6,597 bases of DNA from CAYRIF01 sp964424205 (GTDB taxonomy: Bacteria > Bacteroidota > Bacteroidia > Cytophagales > Cyclobacteriaceae). Below are positions 6,237 to 6,597 of the stretch, in pieces. A program made the translations under genes and the position numbers. Below the pieces are notes generated by a model that did not search any database, was not told the DNA's origin, and saw only the letters and a list, made by a program, of their open reading frames with translations. The stretch spans positions 1-6,597 of the forward strand of contig CAYRIF010000211.1 in the NCBI GenBank assembly GCA_964424205.1, in the 5' to 3' direction. The first letter of the stretch is position 1, and each line of letters starts with the position of its first letter.

Positions 6237-6482
6237 AACCCGCATTATTCATGCGATTAGCTTCGTGTAGCCGCAATCCCGTACTTATCGGGAGAAACAC
6301 GCAGACAGTGTGCTATTTCAAAGGTTTTGCAACCTGCCAGCGAGGCAGGTGTAGCGGATGCATGAAGATAATTGCAAGACCCCCAAATTTGGACTATTTA
6401 TTTTTTTTCCTATTGTACTGTTAAGTAGTATATTTCGCTGTTTTTCCATGGTATTTTAAAAATAAGGCGAATAACGCGGGTT
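6237..6482. repeat. Segment bounded by 14-bp inverted repeats
   Basis: AACCCGCATTATTC at 6237-6250 is the reverse complement of GAATAACGCGGGTT at 6469-6482, with one mismatch. The pair encloses 246 bp without a gene, the architecture of a MITE-like or other non-autonomous element. I see no clear target-site duplication at its edges. The left arm overlaps the outer stem of the 6242-6375 fold, so the two pairings would compete. Confidence 0.45.
6242..6375. repeat. Nested stem-loop element (REP-like or structured RNA)
   Basis: An outer stem pairs TTCATGC (6248-6254) with GCATGAA (6360-6366) and extends imperfectly through GCATTA (6242-6247) and the bases to 6375. Inside are two hairpins. One is CGTGT/ACACG (6264-6268, 6297-6301) enclosing TCCCG/CGGGA (6277-6281, 6289-6293). 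The other is ACCTGCC/GGCAGGT (6332-6338, 6344-6350) with a 5-nt loop. GTGTAGC occurs twice, at 6265 and 6349. Together they form a three-way-junction shape. Short GC-rich palindromes of this style are, from memory, common between genes in Bacteroidota. Strand and function are unknown. Confidence 0.5.
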
Positions 6483-6549
6483 TAAGTTCATTTTTTAGTG
6501 ATGACAAGCCATACACCTATTTTATAAATTTGAACCCTATTCCTTTTTT

Positions 6550-6572
6550 AAAAACAGACCTAGGAGGTTTTT
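6550..6572. terminator. Weak possible terminator hairpin
   Basis: ACCT (6558-6561) can pair with AGGT (6565-6568) around a 3-nt loop, with A-rich sequence before and TTTTT after. The symmetry would let it work in either direction, for example for a minus-strand gene beyond the right edge. The stem is only 4 bp, so support is poor. Confidence 0.2.
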
Positions 6573-6597
6573 ACACCTACGCTAATAGCTTCAGTGT

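Larger units (their letters stand above)
6216..6597. other. Gene-free, repeat-rich intergenic region
   Basis: I see no credible coding sequence on either strand over these 382 bp; the longest open stretches are about 30 codons and lack supported starts. The left two thirds are dense with inverted repeats (6237-6482), and its first 140 bp are more G+C-rich than the flanks. The right end is A+T-rich, with a weak hairpin near 6550-6572. The region could be a decayed or non-autonomous mobile element or hold an RNA gene. The next gene lies outside the window. Confidence 0.7.

Noticed and set aside
6421..6516. Minus-strand open stretch of about 31 codons in the right intergenic region
   Set aside because: It begins right after a stop, has only a GTG to start from, overlaps the inverted-repeat arm, and shows no recognisable protein.
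6562..6567. AGGAGG as a ribosome binding site near the right edge
   Set aside because: No ATG, GTG or TTG follows at 5-12 nt, and Bacteroidota rarely use this signal; it fits better as part of the weak hairpin.

Overview
The window reads as a chromosome segment from a Bacteroidota bacterium, probably of the Cytophagales type. The base composition is A+T-rich. Exported proteins have signal peptides ending in Ala-Gln ('FAQ', 'YAQ', 'KAQ'). Two promoter -7 boxes match the Bacteroidota consensus TAnnTTTG. The 2-oxo acid dehydrogenase E1 is a single fused alpha-beta chain, and there is a YtxJ-type bacillithiol-linked protein. The order-level placement is inference.

Left part (1-1355): an outer-membrane beta-barrel-like gene (34-591, +) is cut by an in-frame TAA. 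The same frame continues to 666 and encodes what looks like its missing last strand. It converges on ispF (681-1157, -) of the MEP isoprenoid pathway. Between ispF and the next, divergent gene lies a 198-bp spacer. It holds a row of short CAYHAAG-like repeats, a 20-bp near-perfect inverted repeat, and a good promoter (1306-1335) for the dehydrogenase gene.

Middle (1356-3335): a 659-residue fused E1 alpha/beta subunit of a branched-chain-type 2-oxo acid dehydrogenase with its key TPP residues in place. The Lys-rich linker joining the two halves contains a correctly phased A-AAA-AAG slippery heptamer, with a -1-frame stop 9 nt further on. This could be chance or a way to make free E1 alpha.

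Right-middle (3445-5348): a probable two-gene transcript. The first gene encodes an exported, very basic, cysteine-free protein of unknown function, built from about four repeats of roughly 67 residues. The second, 26 bp later, encodes a small single-cysteine YtxJ-like protein. A further exported beta-barrel-like protein (5535-6215) follows behind its own -7 box.

Right end (6216-6597): about 380 bp with no credible gene. It is rich in inverted repeats: two GC-rich hairpins enclosed by an outer imperfect stem (6242-6375), and a 14-bp inverted repeat bounding 6237-6482. It looks like an interspersed repeat, a decayed small mobile element, or a structured RNA.

I see no phage, CRISPR, defence or tRNA/rRNA genes. 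The most unusual items are the repeat-built basic secreted protein, the structured 3' intergenic element, the interrupted beta-barrel gene and the possible frameshift site in the E1 linker.
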